Source: Patescibacteria group bacterium (lineage in GTDB: Bacteria; Patescibacteriota; Minisyncoccia; Minisyncoccales; Staskawiczbacteraceae). Taken from it: a stretch of DNA of 8,837 nucleotides. The DNA lies in NCBI GenBank assembly GCA_018894075.1, contig JAHIEB010000046.1, positions 1 through 8,837 on the forward strand. Reading direction: 5' to 3'. Both the position numbers and the translations under genes were made by a program. The notes below the pieces were generated by a model. The model was given only the letters and a program-made list of their open reading frames with translations. It ran no database searches and was not told the DNA's origin. This document shows positions 1-7,135 of the stretch, piece by piece; positions within the stretch are counted from its first letter, which is position 1; every line of letters starts with the position of its first letter.

Positions 1-899
1 ACAACGAGGTTTCTGTGCCAAGATTCGGTGGTCTTCTAATTTGGATCACTGCCTTATTGGTGATGTTTTTGTTTTTCCTGGTTGATAAGCTGTTCGGCTT
101 TAGCTCGTTAAACTTTTTATCGCGGGGCCAAACATGGCTCCCCATTTTTACTTTAGTGGTAGCTTCAATTGTCGGCCTATTTGACGATATCTTCGCTGTT
201 TTCAGTAATTCCCTAAAAATATTTGGCAAGGGGCTGACCGCAAGGTATGTCGGGGGAGGAATTTCCTTTAAAAGAAGATTTTTAATTGTTTCGTTGATTG
301 GTTTAATCGGAGGTTTGTGGTTTTACTATAAGCTTGGCTGGAGCGACATCTATATTCCTTTCTTTGGTTTTTTGTCATTGGGAATTTTATACATTCCTCT
401 TTTTATAATAGTAATGCTGGCCTGCTGGTCTGGCGGAATAGTTGACGGATTGGACGGCCTGGCAGGGGGAATATTCATTTCAATCTTCGGCGCCTTTATT
501 ATTATTGCCCTATCCCAGGGTAAATCTGACCTTGCCAGCTTTTGCGCTGTGATTTTTGGAGCCTTGCTGACTTTTCTTTGGTTTAATATCCCTCCCGCCA
601 GATTCTACATGGGCGAGACAGGCATGCTCGGCTTGACTATGACAATGGGAGTAATCGCTTTCCTTACCGACTCCATACTGGTTCTTCCCATAATCGCAGG
701 CCTGCTTGTCATTGAAGTCGGCTCAGTAATTATTCAACTTGCTTTTAAGAAGTTCAGAAAAAAGAAAGTGTTTTTATCTACGCCCATTCACCATCATTTT
801 GAAGCTTTAGGCTGGCCGTCTTACAAAGTGACAATGAGATTTTGGATTATTGGCATTGTCCTTGCTGTAATAGGAGTTGCGGTAAGGCTTTTGGGTTGA
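1..899 (+). CDS. mraY: Phospho-N-acetylmuramoyl-pentapeptide-transferase MraY, 5' end cut by the window
   Basis: This integral membrane enzyme transfers phospho-MurNAc-pentapeptide from the UDP precursor to undecaprenyl phosphate, making lipid I. The reading frame is open to the window edge (first whole codon at base 3), so the GTG at 15 is internal; roughly 40-60 N-terminal residues are probably missing. Numbering from that GTG, PRFGG (2-6) matches the family's PTMGG segment, the catalytic Asp pair is D57-D58, VDGLDGLAGG is at 143-152, FNIPPARFYMGETG at 190-203, and PIHHHFE at 257-263. The triple-His motif separates MraY from WecA/TagO relatives. Most of the rest is hydrophobic helices. Two oddities: the usual MGDTG reads MGETG, and the usual NLTDGLDG lacks its Asn (GGIVDGLDG). 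The next gene starts 36 bases downstream. Family assignment is secure. Confidence 0.95.
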   Translation, partial: NEVSVPRFGGLLIWITALLVMFLFFLVDKLFGFSSLNFLSRGQTWLPIFTLVVASIVGLFDDIFAVFSNSLKIFGKGLTARYVGGGISFKRRFLIVSLIGLIGGLWFYYKLGWSDIYIPFFGFLSLGILYIPLFIIVMLACWSGGIVDGLDGLAGGIFISIFGAFIIIALSQGKSDLASFCAVIFGALLTFLWFNIPPARFYMGETGMLGLTMTMGVIAFLTDSILVLPIIAGLLVIEVGSVIIQLAFKKFRKKKVFLSTPIHHHFEALGWPSYKVTMRFWIIGIVLAVIGVAVRLLG

Positions 900-935
900 C
901 AATGGTTCCCTGGTCTTTAAAAAAAGGAGTCTGTT

Positions 936-1298
936 ATGAAATCGCTGTGGATTGCAGTGGTCGCTGTTAGTTTAATGCTGGGGCTGATGACCTTCGGGCA
1001 CCGCCATTTTCAGGGCAACCCTGCCGCTTGGCTTGACGCCATCACATCCTTCGGCGCCACAGCCCTTGGTGCAGGATTGATGAGATTGGCTGCGAAGAGA
1101 CACATCACGATGTGCTGGGCATTGGCTGTTGTCAGCTTCTTTTCTGCCTTAATGGCAGCAGCTGCCGGGGTGCTTATTGCTTTCTGCATATTTTCAACTG
1201 CTTCCTCCATGGTTCTGCTCGTTTGGGCGGTGCGCTGGTTCATTGGATTCCGGAGGCGGGTGGAGGAGTTTTTCTCTGCCATGTTTCTTGGCGCTTAG
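936..1298 (+). CDS. Hypothetical 120-aa polytopic membrane protein
   Basis: I do not recognise this protein. The start is fixed by AAGGAG at 924-929, six bases before the ATG. The product is mostly hydrophobic, with likely membrane segments near residues 4-20, 34-52, 60-85 and 86-104, an HRH stretch near 22-24, and a basic patch (RRR, 106-108) before a short tail. It sits between mraY and murI but does not behave like part of that cluster. It has a strong ribosome binding site, ends only seven bases before a strong terminator, and two sampled 60-base stretches are 55% and 62% GC, against 37-38% in murI. It may be an acquired single-gene cassette or a lineage-specific accessory gene. A cell-envelope role is only a guess from membrane content and location. 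An ORF on the opposite strand (1010-1282) is taken to be a shadow. Confidence 0.75.
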   Translation: MKSLWIAVVAVSLMLGLMTFGHRHFQGNPAAWLDAITSFGATALGAGLMRLAAKRHITMCWALAVVSFFSALMAAAAGVLIAFCIFSTASSMVLLVWAVRWFIGFRRRVEEFFSAMFLGA

Positions 1299-1304
1299 AC
1301 TTTT

Positions 1305-1340
1305 GGCCCAAAGACAATCATTGTCTGCGGGCCTTTTTTT
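1305..1340 (+). terminator. Intrinsic terminator after the 120-aa gene
   Basis: Arms at 1305-1318 and 1320-1333 pair as GGCCC with GGGCC and AGACAAT with ATTGTCT, separated by a two-base mismatch; the apex pairs must open to form a loop. Seven T residues follow at 1334-1340. It lies between mraY plus the 120-aa gene and murI, so it should split the cell-wall cluster into two transcription units. The descending arm also contains the likely -35 box of murI. Confidence 0.85.
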
Positions 1341-1349
1341 GTATATACT
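1321..1349 (+). promoter_or_regulatory. Putative murI promoter giving a leaderless mRNA
   Basis: TTGTCT (1321-1326, four of six consensus matches) is followed after 17 bases by TATACT (1344-1349, five of six). With the usual seven-base step from the -10 box, transcription would begin at 1356, the A of the murI ATG. No Shine-Dalgarno sequence precedes that ATG, which fits a leaderless message. The -35 box lies inside the terminator hairpin, so the two signals share DNA. This is inferred from sequence alone. Confidence 0.55.
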
Positions 1350-1355
1350 GATTCC

Positions 1356-2111
1356 ATGATTGGCGTTTTTGATTCAGGCGTAGGTGGGCTTACAGTAGTT
1401 AAGGAGATTTACAAAGCCTATCCCAATTGCAAAATAGTATACTTTGGAGATACAGCCCGCCTGCCATACGGTACCAAAGGGGCTAGTTTTGTTAAAAGGT
1501 ACTCTAAGAAAATTGTTAAGTGGCTAATATCTCACGGCGCTGACAGCATAATTATCGCATGCAATACCTCATCTGCATGGGCAGCCGATTCCTTAAGGCA
1601 GGAGTTTAAGGATATCCCAATTTTGGAAATGATCGGGCCTGCAATAGAGCAGGCCTGCCTTTATACCAAGAACAAGAGAATAGGCATAATAGGCACGCCC
1701 GGGACAATAAGAAGCGGGGTTTATGAGAAAAGATTGGCAAAGAAGGGATGTCGGGTCTTTGCAAAAGCTTGCCCTTTGTTTGTGCCAATGGTGGAAGAAG
1801 GCCTAGTATCTGGTAATATAGTTGAGGAAGTTGCTAAAAGATATCTAGCTCCATTGAAAGCAAAGGGGATTGATGTATTAATATTGGCCTGCACCCATTA
1901 TCCTCTGCTAAAAAGCACAATCCAGAAGATAATAGGAAAAGAAGTGAGGATTGTTAACCCGGCTGAAGCAGTAGTAAAGGGTATTGGTTTTTATAAAAAA
2001 GGCAAAAGCTCTTTTTACTTTTCAGACCAGCCGTACAACCTGCAGAAAATTAGCAAGCTCTGTTTTGAAAGGAAGATTAAGCCCATTGTAAATGATCCTT
2101 TTAACAGCTAG
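1356..2111 (+). CDS. murI: Glutamate racemase MurI
   Basis: MurI converts L-glutamate to D-glutamate in the cytoplasm, supplying the second stem-peptide residue that MurD adds. The 251-aa product is slightly shorter than the common 260-285 aa. It carries all core motifs: FDSGVGGLTV (5-14), YFGDTARLPYG (29-39), the first catalytic Cys in ACNTSSA (C69), the GTPGTIRSG segment (113-121), VPMVEEGL (143-150), and the second catalytic Cys in ACTHYPLL (C179). Both cysteines of the two-base mechanism are present, so activity is expected. The ATG is the natural start because the family motif begins within a few residues. There is no Shine-Dalgarno sequence; a -10-like box ends seven bases before the ATG. 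murD, which consumes D-Glu, follows after a 41-base gap. No truncation or frameshift is seen. Confidence 0.96.
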   Translation: MIGVFDSGVGGLTVVKEIYKAYPNCKIVYFGDTARLPYGTKGASFVKRYSKKIVKWLISHGADSIIIACNTSSAWAADSLRQEFKDIPILEMIGPAIEQACLYTKNKRIGIIGTPGTIRSGVYEKRLAKKGCRVFAKACPLFVPMVEEGLVSGNIVEEVAKRYLAPLKAKGIDVLILACTHYPLLKSTIQKIIGKEVRIVNPAEAVVKGIGFYKKGKSSFYFSDQPYNLQKISKLCFERKIKPIVNDPFNS

Positions 2112-2137
2112 GGCAGCTTTTTTTTAAGCATTAATTC

Positions 2138-2146
2138 TGCTAAGAT
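2138..2146 (+). promoter_or_regulatory. Putative extended -10 promoter for murD, leaderless geometry
   Basis: TGCTAAGAT forms an extended -10 element (TG, one base, then TAAGAT at 2141-2146, four of six matches). The expected start point is 2153, the A of the murD ATG, the same spacing as for murI. Only a T-run occupies the -35 position (2118-2123), so it would depend on the extended motif. No Shine-Dalgarno sequence is present. It may be a secondary promoter inside a murI-to-gltX transcript. Confidence 0.4.
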
Positions 2147-2152
2147 TACTTT

Positions 2153-3544
2153 ATGAAAAAGGAAATGCTGTTTTCGGGAAAGAAAGTGACAATAATGGGC
2201 CTCGGCCTGCATGGCGGGGGAGTGGGAGTTGCTAAATTCTTTGCAAAAGAAGGAGCTGATGTTTTGATTACGGATTTAAAGACAAAAAAGGAACTGGAAA
2301 AGTCCTTAAAAAAGATAAAGAAGCTGAAGGTAAAATACTGGCTGGGGTCGCACAGAGAGGAGGATTTTAAAAATGTTGACTTAGTAGTTAAAAACCCTGC
2401 TGTGCCTTATTCTTCTCCGTATTTAAAGATTGCGCGTGAGAATAATGTTCCTGTGGCTAATGATATCGACATATTTTTTGAGTTCTGCAAAAGCAGGATT
2501 ATAGGGGTGACCGGGACGAAGGGAAAGACCACCACGGCAACTCTTATTTACGAGCTTTTAAAAAAGCAGTTTAAGGGAGTGTTTATCGGAGGAAACATAG
2601 GAATCTCGCCATTGGAGTTTTTAGATAAAACTAATGAAAAAAGCATAGTCGTTTTGGGGCTTTCTAGCTTTGAGTTAGAAGGTCTGCGAAAGAGTCCGCA
2701 GGTTGCAGTAATTACCTCAATATATCCGGACCACTTAGACCGCTATTTGAACTACGAGGAATATATTGAAGCAAAAAAGCTTATCTTCAAATTTCAAAAA
2801 CCGACAGATTTCCTTGTGTTAAACTACGACAATCCGCAAACCAGGAATCTTGAGAAAGGGGCGAAGTCAACCGTGTACTTCTTTTCAGCTAATTTCTTTC
2901 TAGAAAGGGAGGGCAAGAACTCCGGCTGCTTTATTAAGAATGAGAATGTGTTTTTTGGTCAGGAGTCAGAGCCCATATTTAAAGTAATGGACATTAATCT
3001 GTCAGGAGCGCACAATACCTCTAATTTATTAGGAGCTGTGACTATTGCTAAAATTTTAGGCGTCCACAATGAGAAGATAAAAAGAGTGGTTTCAAAATTC
3101 AAAGGAGTGGCCAACCGCCAGCAACTAGTTTCAGTAAAGAGGGGAGTGAGATATATTAATGACACAACAGCCACAATGCCTGATGCCACTATTTCTGCCC
3201 TAAAAACTATTAAAGAAGAATATCTGCAGGCAAGGATTATACTAATTGCTGGAGGACAGGATAAAAAATTGGAGTATCTGGCATTGGCCAGGGAAATTGC
3301 AGACTCTGTCTCCCATTTAATTCTTCTTCCGGGAACCGCTTCCGATAAATTAAAAAGGGACCTGCCCCAACGACAGAGCGTGAGCTTTGTTGATTCAATG
3401 GCTGAAGCTGTTAAAGATGCCTCTGAAATAGCAAAAGAAGGCGATATTATTCTTCTCTCTCCGGCTGCAGCAAGCTTCAACCTTTTTTTAAATGAGTTTG
3501 ACCGAGGCAACCAGTTTGTTAAGGAAGTTAAAAAGCTGAAATGA
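2153..3544 (+). CDS. murD: UDP-N-acetylmuramoyl-L-alanine--D-glutamate ligase MurD
   Basis: This cytoplasmic ATP-dependent Mur ligase adds D-glutamate to UDP-MurNAc-L-Ala. At 463 aa it is of normal family length with all three domains. The N-terminal Rossmann-like UDP-binding fold has GLGLHGGGVG at 16-25. The central ATPase domain has P-loop GVTGTKGKTTT (118-128), GGNIG (146-150), SSFELE (171-176), DHLDRY (193-198) and the candidate carbamylated Lys in EAKK (208 or 209). The C-terminal domain has GGQDKK (367-372) and SPAAAS (436-441), with F449 and RG at 451-452. Of the four Mur ligases, SSFELE, DHLDRY and the C-terminal SPAAAS motif point to MurD. Two usual motifs differ: ND[ST]KATN reads NDTTATMPD (336-344), losing the Lys, and GLPHR reads GVANR (318-322). 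The last four bases overlap the ftsW start as ATGA. Confidence 0.95.
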   Translation: MKKEMLFSGKKVTIMGLGLHGGGVGVAKFFAKEGADVLITDLKTKKELEKSLKKIKKLKVKYWLGSHREEDFKNVDLVVKNPAVPYSSPYLKIARENNVPVANDIDIFFEFCKSRIIGVTGTKGKTTTATLIYELLKKQFKGVFIGGNIGISPLEFLDKTNEKSIVVLGLSSFELEGLRKSPQVAVITSIYPDHLDRYLNYEEYIEAKKLIFKFQKPTDFLVLNYDNPQTRNLEKGAKSTVYFFSANFFLEREGKNSGCFIKNENVFFGQESEPIFKVMDINLSGAHNTSNLLGAVTIAKILGVHNEKIKRVVSKFKGVANRQQLVSVKRGVRYINDTTATMPDATISALKTIKEEYLQARIILIAGGQDKKLEYLALAREIADSVSHLILLPGTASDKLKRDLPQRQSVSFVDSMAEAVKDASEIAKEGDIILLSPAAASFNLFLNEFDRGNQFVKEVKKLK

Positions 3545-4653
3545 GGATAAAGCGTTTAGACTACGCATTATTGTTTATTGTTGCCCTGTTTTTAATTTTA
3601 GGCATGTCTTTTTTAGCAACTATTTCTGCTCCAACCTCATTAAAATCATTCGGCACAACAAACTATTATTGGAGACATCAGCTCGTTTGGGGCGTTCTGC
3701 CAGGCCTTGCCCTAGGTCTGATTGCTTTTTTGCTTCCTTTGTCGTTAATACGGCGGTTGGCTCCTATATTGCTGTTTTTAAACCTCGTTGCCCTTTGTAT
3801 GGTTTTTCTCCCGCTTTTAGGCTTAAGGTTTTGGGGAGCCAACAGGTGGTTAAATTTTGGAGTAGCTGTTGTCCAGCCCGCCGAGTTTTTAAAATTGAGC
3901 TTTATCTTGTACCTTGCCAGCTGGTTTAAGACAAAATCTGCGATTTTATCTAAGGCCAAGGACTGTTTCTTAAAAATTAAGAGCGTCTTGATTCCTTTTA
4001 TTATTTTCCTCGCTGTTATCGGGACCATCCTTTATGCCCAGCCTGATTTAACTACACTAGGAATTATTGGGCTGACAAGTTTGGTCATATATTTTTGCTC
4101 CGGAATGCCTAAGTGGCATTTTGGTGTGCTTTTTGTTTTAGCACTGGTTATTATTATCATTTTAGGAGTTGTGGCGCCATATAGGATGGCCAGGATATCC
4201 ACCTTCTTAAATCCAGAAGCAGACCCTATGGGAGGTGGATATCAATTCAAGCAGGCCCTAATTGCTATCGGGTCAGGCGGGCTGGGGGGCTGTGGCATAG
4301 GGTTTTCAAGCCAGAAATTCGGCTTTCTACCTCAATCAATGACAGACTCTACTTTCGCTGTTATTGGGGAAGAAATGGGTTTTATCGGCTCTTTAGTTTT
4401 GATTTCTCTTTTCCTTTTCCTTCTATGGACGGGTTTTAGCATTGCCAAGCGGTCAAAAGATACATTCTCCCGCTTAGTCTGCGTCGGCATAACGAGCTGG
4501 ATACTTTTGCAGGGATTTGTTAATATTAGTGCAATGATTGGGCTTATTCCTTTAGGGGGAATACCCCTGCCGTTTATAAGCTACGGCGGATCCCATATGG
4601 TTTCAGAGTTGATTGCTATGGGGATTATGTTGAATATCGCAAGGAAAACATGA
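3541..4653 (+). CDS. ftsW: SEDS-family peptidoglycan polymerase FtsW
   Basis: FtsW is a membrane glycosyltransferase that polymerises lipid II into glycan strands at the septum, normally with a class B penicillin-binding protein. The 370-aa product has about nine or ten hydrophobic segments and the SEDS signatures. These are GANRWLNFG (99-107), QPAEFLK (112-118), AQPDL (166-170), the long extracytoplasmic loop with GGGYQFKQALIAIGSGG (231-247), the region around TDSTFAVIGEEMG (268-280) holding the putative catalytic Asp D269, and PLPFISYGGS (342-351). FtsW is preferred over RodA because it lies between murD and murG, the classic division-cluster position; sequence alone would leave some doubt. 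No partner penicillin-binding protein is in the window. The start overlaps the murD stop, the stop overlaps the murG start, and no clear Shine-Dalgarno precedes it, suggesting translational coupling. Confidence 0.92.
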   Translation: MRIKRLDYALLFIVALFLILGMSFLATISAPTSLKSFGTTNYYWRHQLVWGVLPGLALGLIAFLLPLSLIRRLAPILLFLNLVALCMVFLPLLGLRFWGANRWLNFGVAVVQPAEFLKLSFILYLASWFKTKSAILSKAKDCFLKIKSVLIPFIIFLAVIGTILYAQPDLTTLGIIGLTSLVIYFCSGMPKWHFGVLFVLALVIIIILGVVAPYRMARISTFLNPEADPMGGGYQFKQALIAIGSGGLGGCGIGFSSQKFGFLPQSMTDSTFAVIGEEMGFIGSLVLISLFLFLLWTGFSIAKRSKDTFSRLVCVGITSWILLQGFVNISAMIGLIPLGGIPLPFISYGGSHMVSELIAMGIMLNIARKT

Positions 4654-5750
4654 GAATACTATTTACCGGCGGTGGAACCGGAGGACATCTTTACCCGCTT
4701 GTTGCAGTGGCCAGAGAGATAAGAAAACTTTATTCTAAAAAAGATTTAGAATTTTTTTATCTTGGACCAAAAGACGAATACAATGCCATCCTGCTTTCAC
4801 AGGAAGAAGTTTGTATAAAATCCATTGCTTCGGGAAAGATACGGAGATATTTCTCCTGGCAAAATATTATAGATATTGCCTTCAATATCCCCCTTGGATT
4901 TATGCAGGCTGTTTTTTTGCTTTCTAAAATAAAACCCAATCTGGTTTTTTCTAAGGGCGGATCTGGCTCTGTGCCAGTTTGCTTTGCGGCAAAATTATTA
5001 AAAATTCCTTTATTTATCCACGAGTCAGACGTTGTCCCAGGGTTTTCAAACCAGATAGCCAGCAAATGGGCAAGAAAGATATTTATTTCATTTCCAAAAA
5101 CCGAATTCTTTGACCCCCAGAACGTCGTTTTAACCGGAAACCCCATAAGGGTGGAGATTCTAGAAGGGTCAAAAGAACAAGCTCCTGTTTCCCAGGAGAG
5201 GTCCGTGCTTTTATTCACCGGCGGTTCCCAAGGAGCAGAATTCCTGAATGATTTTGTTTTAAGAAGCCTTAACATTTTTTTGGAAGAGTTTGAAATAGTG
5301 CACTCCTGCGGTATTAATAACTTTAGGGCAGTTTCCTCTGAATCTCTGGCGATTATAGACAAAGACAAAAGTAAGTATTACCACTTGTTCAGCTCTATTG
5401 AGGAGAACAAATTAAAGCACATATACAAAGCTTCGGATTTGGTAATTGCCAGGTCGGGTTCAGGCACTATTTTTGAGATTTCAGCTCTGGGACTGCCGAG
5501 CATACTTGTTCCTCTGCCATCCTCTGCCTCTGACCATCAGGCAAAGAACGCCTATGCCTATTCCCAAACCGGAGCGGCTATCGTTATGGAGCAGGACAAC
5601 ATGACCAAGAACTTCTTTTTAGAAGAGGTCCATCACATCTTTGCGAGCCAGGAACGGCTGAATATAATGAGAGAGGCGGCCATCGGGTTTTCAAAGCCTA
5701 ATGCAGCAAAAGCAATTGCCAGAAACATATTAGAGTACTTAATGTTATGA
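4650..5750 (+). CDS. murG: UDP-GlcNAc--lipid I N-acetylglucosaminyltransferase MurG
   Basis: MurG is a peripheral GT-B glycosyltransferase on the inner face of the membrane that adds GlcNAc to lipid I to form lipid II. At 366 aa it has normal family length. The N-terminal acceptor domain has FTGGGTGGHLYPL (5-17), with the catalytic-region His H13, and KGGSGSVPV (102-110) followed by IHESDVVPGFSN (123-134). The linker has TGNPIR (162-167). The C-terminal donor domain has FTGGSQGAEFLN (189-200), ARSGSGTIFEI (267-277) and SDHQAKNAYA (294-303). The usual HEQN reads HESD, a family variant that need not abolish function. The start overlaps the ftsW stop as ATGA; AAGGA a few bases upstream could act as a weak ribosome binding site. 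The stop in turn overlaps gltX. Confidence 0.96.
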   Translation: MRILFTGGGTGGHLYPLVAVAREIRKLYSKKDLEFFYLGPKDEYNAILLSQEEVCIKSIASGKIRRYFSWQNIIDIAFNIPLGFMQAVFLLSKIKPNLVFSKGGSGSVPVCFAAKLLKIPLFIHESDVVPGFSNQIASKWARKIFISFPKTEFFDPQNVVLTGNPIRVEILEGSKEQAPVSQERSVLLFTGGSQGAEFLNDFVLRSLNIFLEEFEIVHSCGINNFRAVSSESLAIIDKDKSKYYHLFSSIEENKLKHIYKASDLVIARSGSGTIFEISALGLPSILVPLPSSASDHQAKNAYAYSQTGAAIVMEQDNMTKNFFLEEVHHIFASQERLNIMREAAIGFSKPNAAKAIARNILEYLML

Positions 5751-7135
5751 AAACAAGATTTGCCCCTTCGCCCACCGGAAATCTGCACATCGGGTCGGTA
5801 AGAACCGCTTTATTCAATTATCTGTTTGCCAAAAGCAACAAGGGAAAGTTTATCCTGCGCATTGAAGATACTGATAGGGAAAGGTCAAAGCCGATTTATG
5901 AGAAAGATATTATCGATTCCTTAAAATGGCTTGGTATTGAGTGGGACAAGGGCCCTTTCAACCAGTCAGAACGAACAGACATCTATGAGAAGCATTTAAA
6001 AAAGCTGTTAGACGAAAAGAAAGCGTATTACTGCTTTTGCTCTAGCCTTGAGCTTGAGGCAAAAAGACAAGACCAAATGGCTAGGGGAGAGGCTCCTAAG
6101 TACGACGGTAAGTGCTCGAATCTTCCCCGAGAAGATATAGAAAAGAATCTTTCTGAAGGAAAAAGCTGTGTGATAAGATTGAGAGTTCCGAAAGTTAAAA
6201 TTGCCTTTAATGATTTAATCAGGGGAAAAATAGAGATGGACTCAAGCCTGATAGGTGACTTTGTTGTCGCCAAAGACCTTAAAACCCCGCTTTTTCATTT
6301 TGCTGTTGTAATAGACGACGAATTAATGGACATCACCCATGTAATAAGGGGAGAGGATCACATTTCCAACACCCCAAAACAAATACTATTGCAGGAAGCC
6401 TTGAGCTTTAAAAAGCCTTCCTATGCCCATATTCCATTGATATTAGCTCCTGACAGATCAAAATTAAGCAAAAGGCATGGGGCTACGTCTGTATTGGAAT
6501 ATAGGACTATGGGGTATCTGCCAGAAGCAATTATTAATTTCCTTGCTTTCTTGGGCTGGAATCCTGGGACTGAAAAAGAGATATTCTCATTAAAAGAGCT
6601 TGAAAAAGATTTCTCGTTAGACAAGGTTCAGAAGGCTGGAGCAATATTTAATCAGCAACGGCTGGATTTTCTGAACGGCTTTTACATTAGACAGCTTTCA
6701 GTTAAAGAATTGGCCAAGCGCTGCAAGGAGTATATAGGAGACCACCCTGATTTAGAGGGGATACTCTCTCTTTACCAAAGTAGAATTAAAAGATTGGATG
6801 AATTAGCCCAGGAAACTGATTTTTTCTACAAAGATGATATTTCATACCAAAAAGAGCTCTTAAGGTGGAAGGAGATGACAGATTCAGATTTGGCATCTAC
6901 CTTAGAAAAACTGGAAACAATCTTAACTGGGATTCCAGAAAAAAATTGGAACCTGAAAAACATTCAAAACATATTATTACTAGAAGCAGAACGCTTTAAT
7001 AATAGGGGAGAGCTATTATGGCCTTTCAGGGTTGCTATGACCGGCAAAAAGCATTCTGCCGGGCCCTTTGAAGTATCTGCCATATTGGGAAGAGAAAAGA
7101 CCTTAAAAAGGGTTAAGGCAGCAAGATTATTATGA
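5747..7135 (+). CDS. gltX: Glutamyl-tRNA synthetase GltX
   Basis: This cytoplasmic class I aminoacyl-tRNA synthetase attaches L-glutamate to tRNA-Glu using ATP. The 462-aa product is within the bacterial range. The Rossmann catalytic domain opens with RFAPSPTGNLHIGS (4-17), holding the HIGH-type signature, followed by RIEDTDRERS (38-47). CFCS (96-99) and C123 may be a partial zinc site, three of the usual four ligands being visible. RGEDHISNTP (201-210) and SKLSKRHGA (238-246), the KMSKR-type loop, follow. The helical anticodon-binding region ends in a typical MTGKKHSAGPFE segment (431-442). Whether it discriminates tRNA-Glu from tRNA-Gln cannot be read from the sequence. The gene overlaps murG and the next gene by ATGA and lacks a Shine-Dalgarno, so it appears co-expressed with the cell-wall genes, an unusual partner for a synthetase. 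Confidence 0.96.
   Translation: MKTRFAPSPTGNLHIGSVRTALFNYLFAKSNKGKFILRIEDTDRERSKPIYEKDIIDSLKWLGIEWDKGPFNQSERTDIYEKHLKKLLDEKKAYYCFCSSLELEAKRQDQMARGEAPKYDGKCSNLPREDIEKNLSEGKSCVIRLRVPKVKIAFNDLIRGKIEMDSSLIGDFVVAKDLKTPLFHFAVVIDDELMDITHVIRGEDHISNTPKQILLQEALSFKKPSYAHIPLILAPDRSKLSKRHGATSVLEYRTMGYLPEAIINFLAFLGWNPGTEKEIFSLKELEKDFSLDKVQKAGAIFNQQRLDFLNGFYIRQLSVKELAKRCKEYIGDHPDLEGILSLYQSRIKRLDELAQETDFFYKDDISYQKELLRWKEMTDSDLASTLEKLETILTGIPEKNWNLKNIQNILLLEAERFNNRGELLWPFRVAMTGKKHSAGPFEVSAILGREKTLKRVKAARLL

Noticed and set aside
896..921. TTGACA overlapping the mraY stop as a promoter for the 120-aa gene
   Set aside because: The only AT-rich hexamer that could be a -10 box, TTTAAA, lies about 14 bases away and the 17-base position is all A, so no proper promoter can be built.
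1010..1282. 90-codon ORF on the minus strand opposite the 120-aa gene
   Set aside because: It has no ribosome binding site, promoter or terminator, while the plus-strand gene has a strong ribosome binding site and terminator.
2106..2125. AGCT-loop-AGCT followed by eight T residues, as a terminator after murI
   Set aside because: The stem is only four base pairs with a five-base loop, far weaker than the other terminators in the window; probably not functional.
2959..3510. 183-codon minus-strand ORF within murD
   Set aside because: It lies entirely within a confidently identified gene and has no motif or start signal; a shadow of murD.
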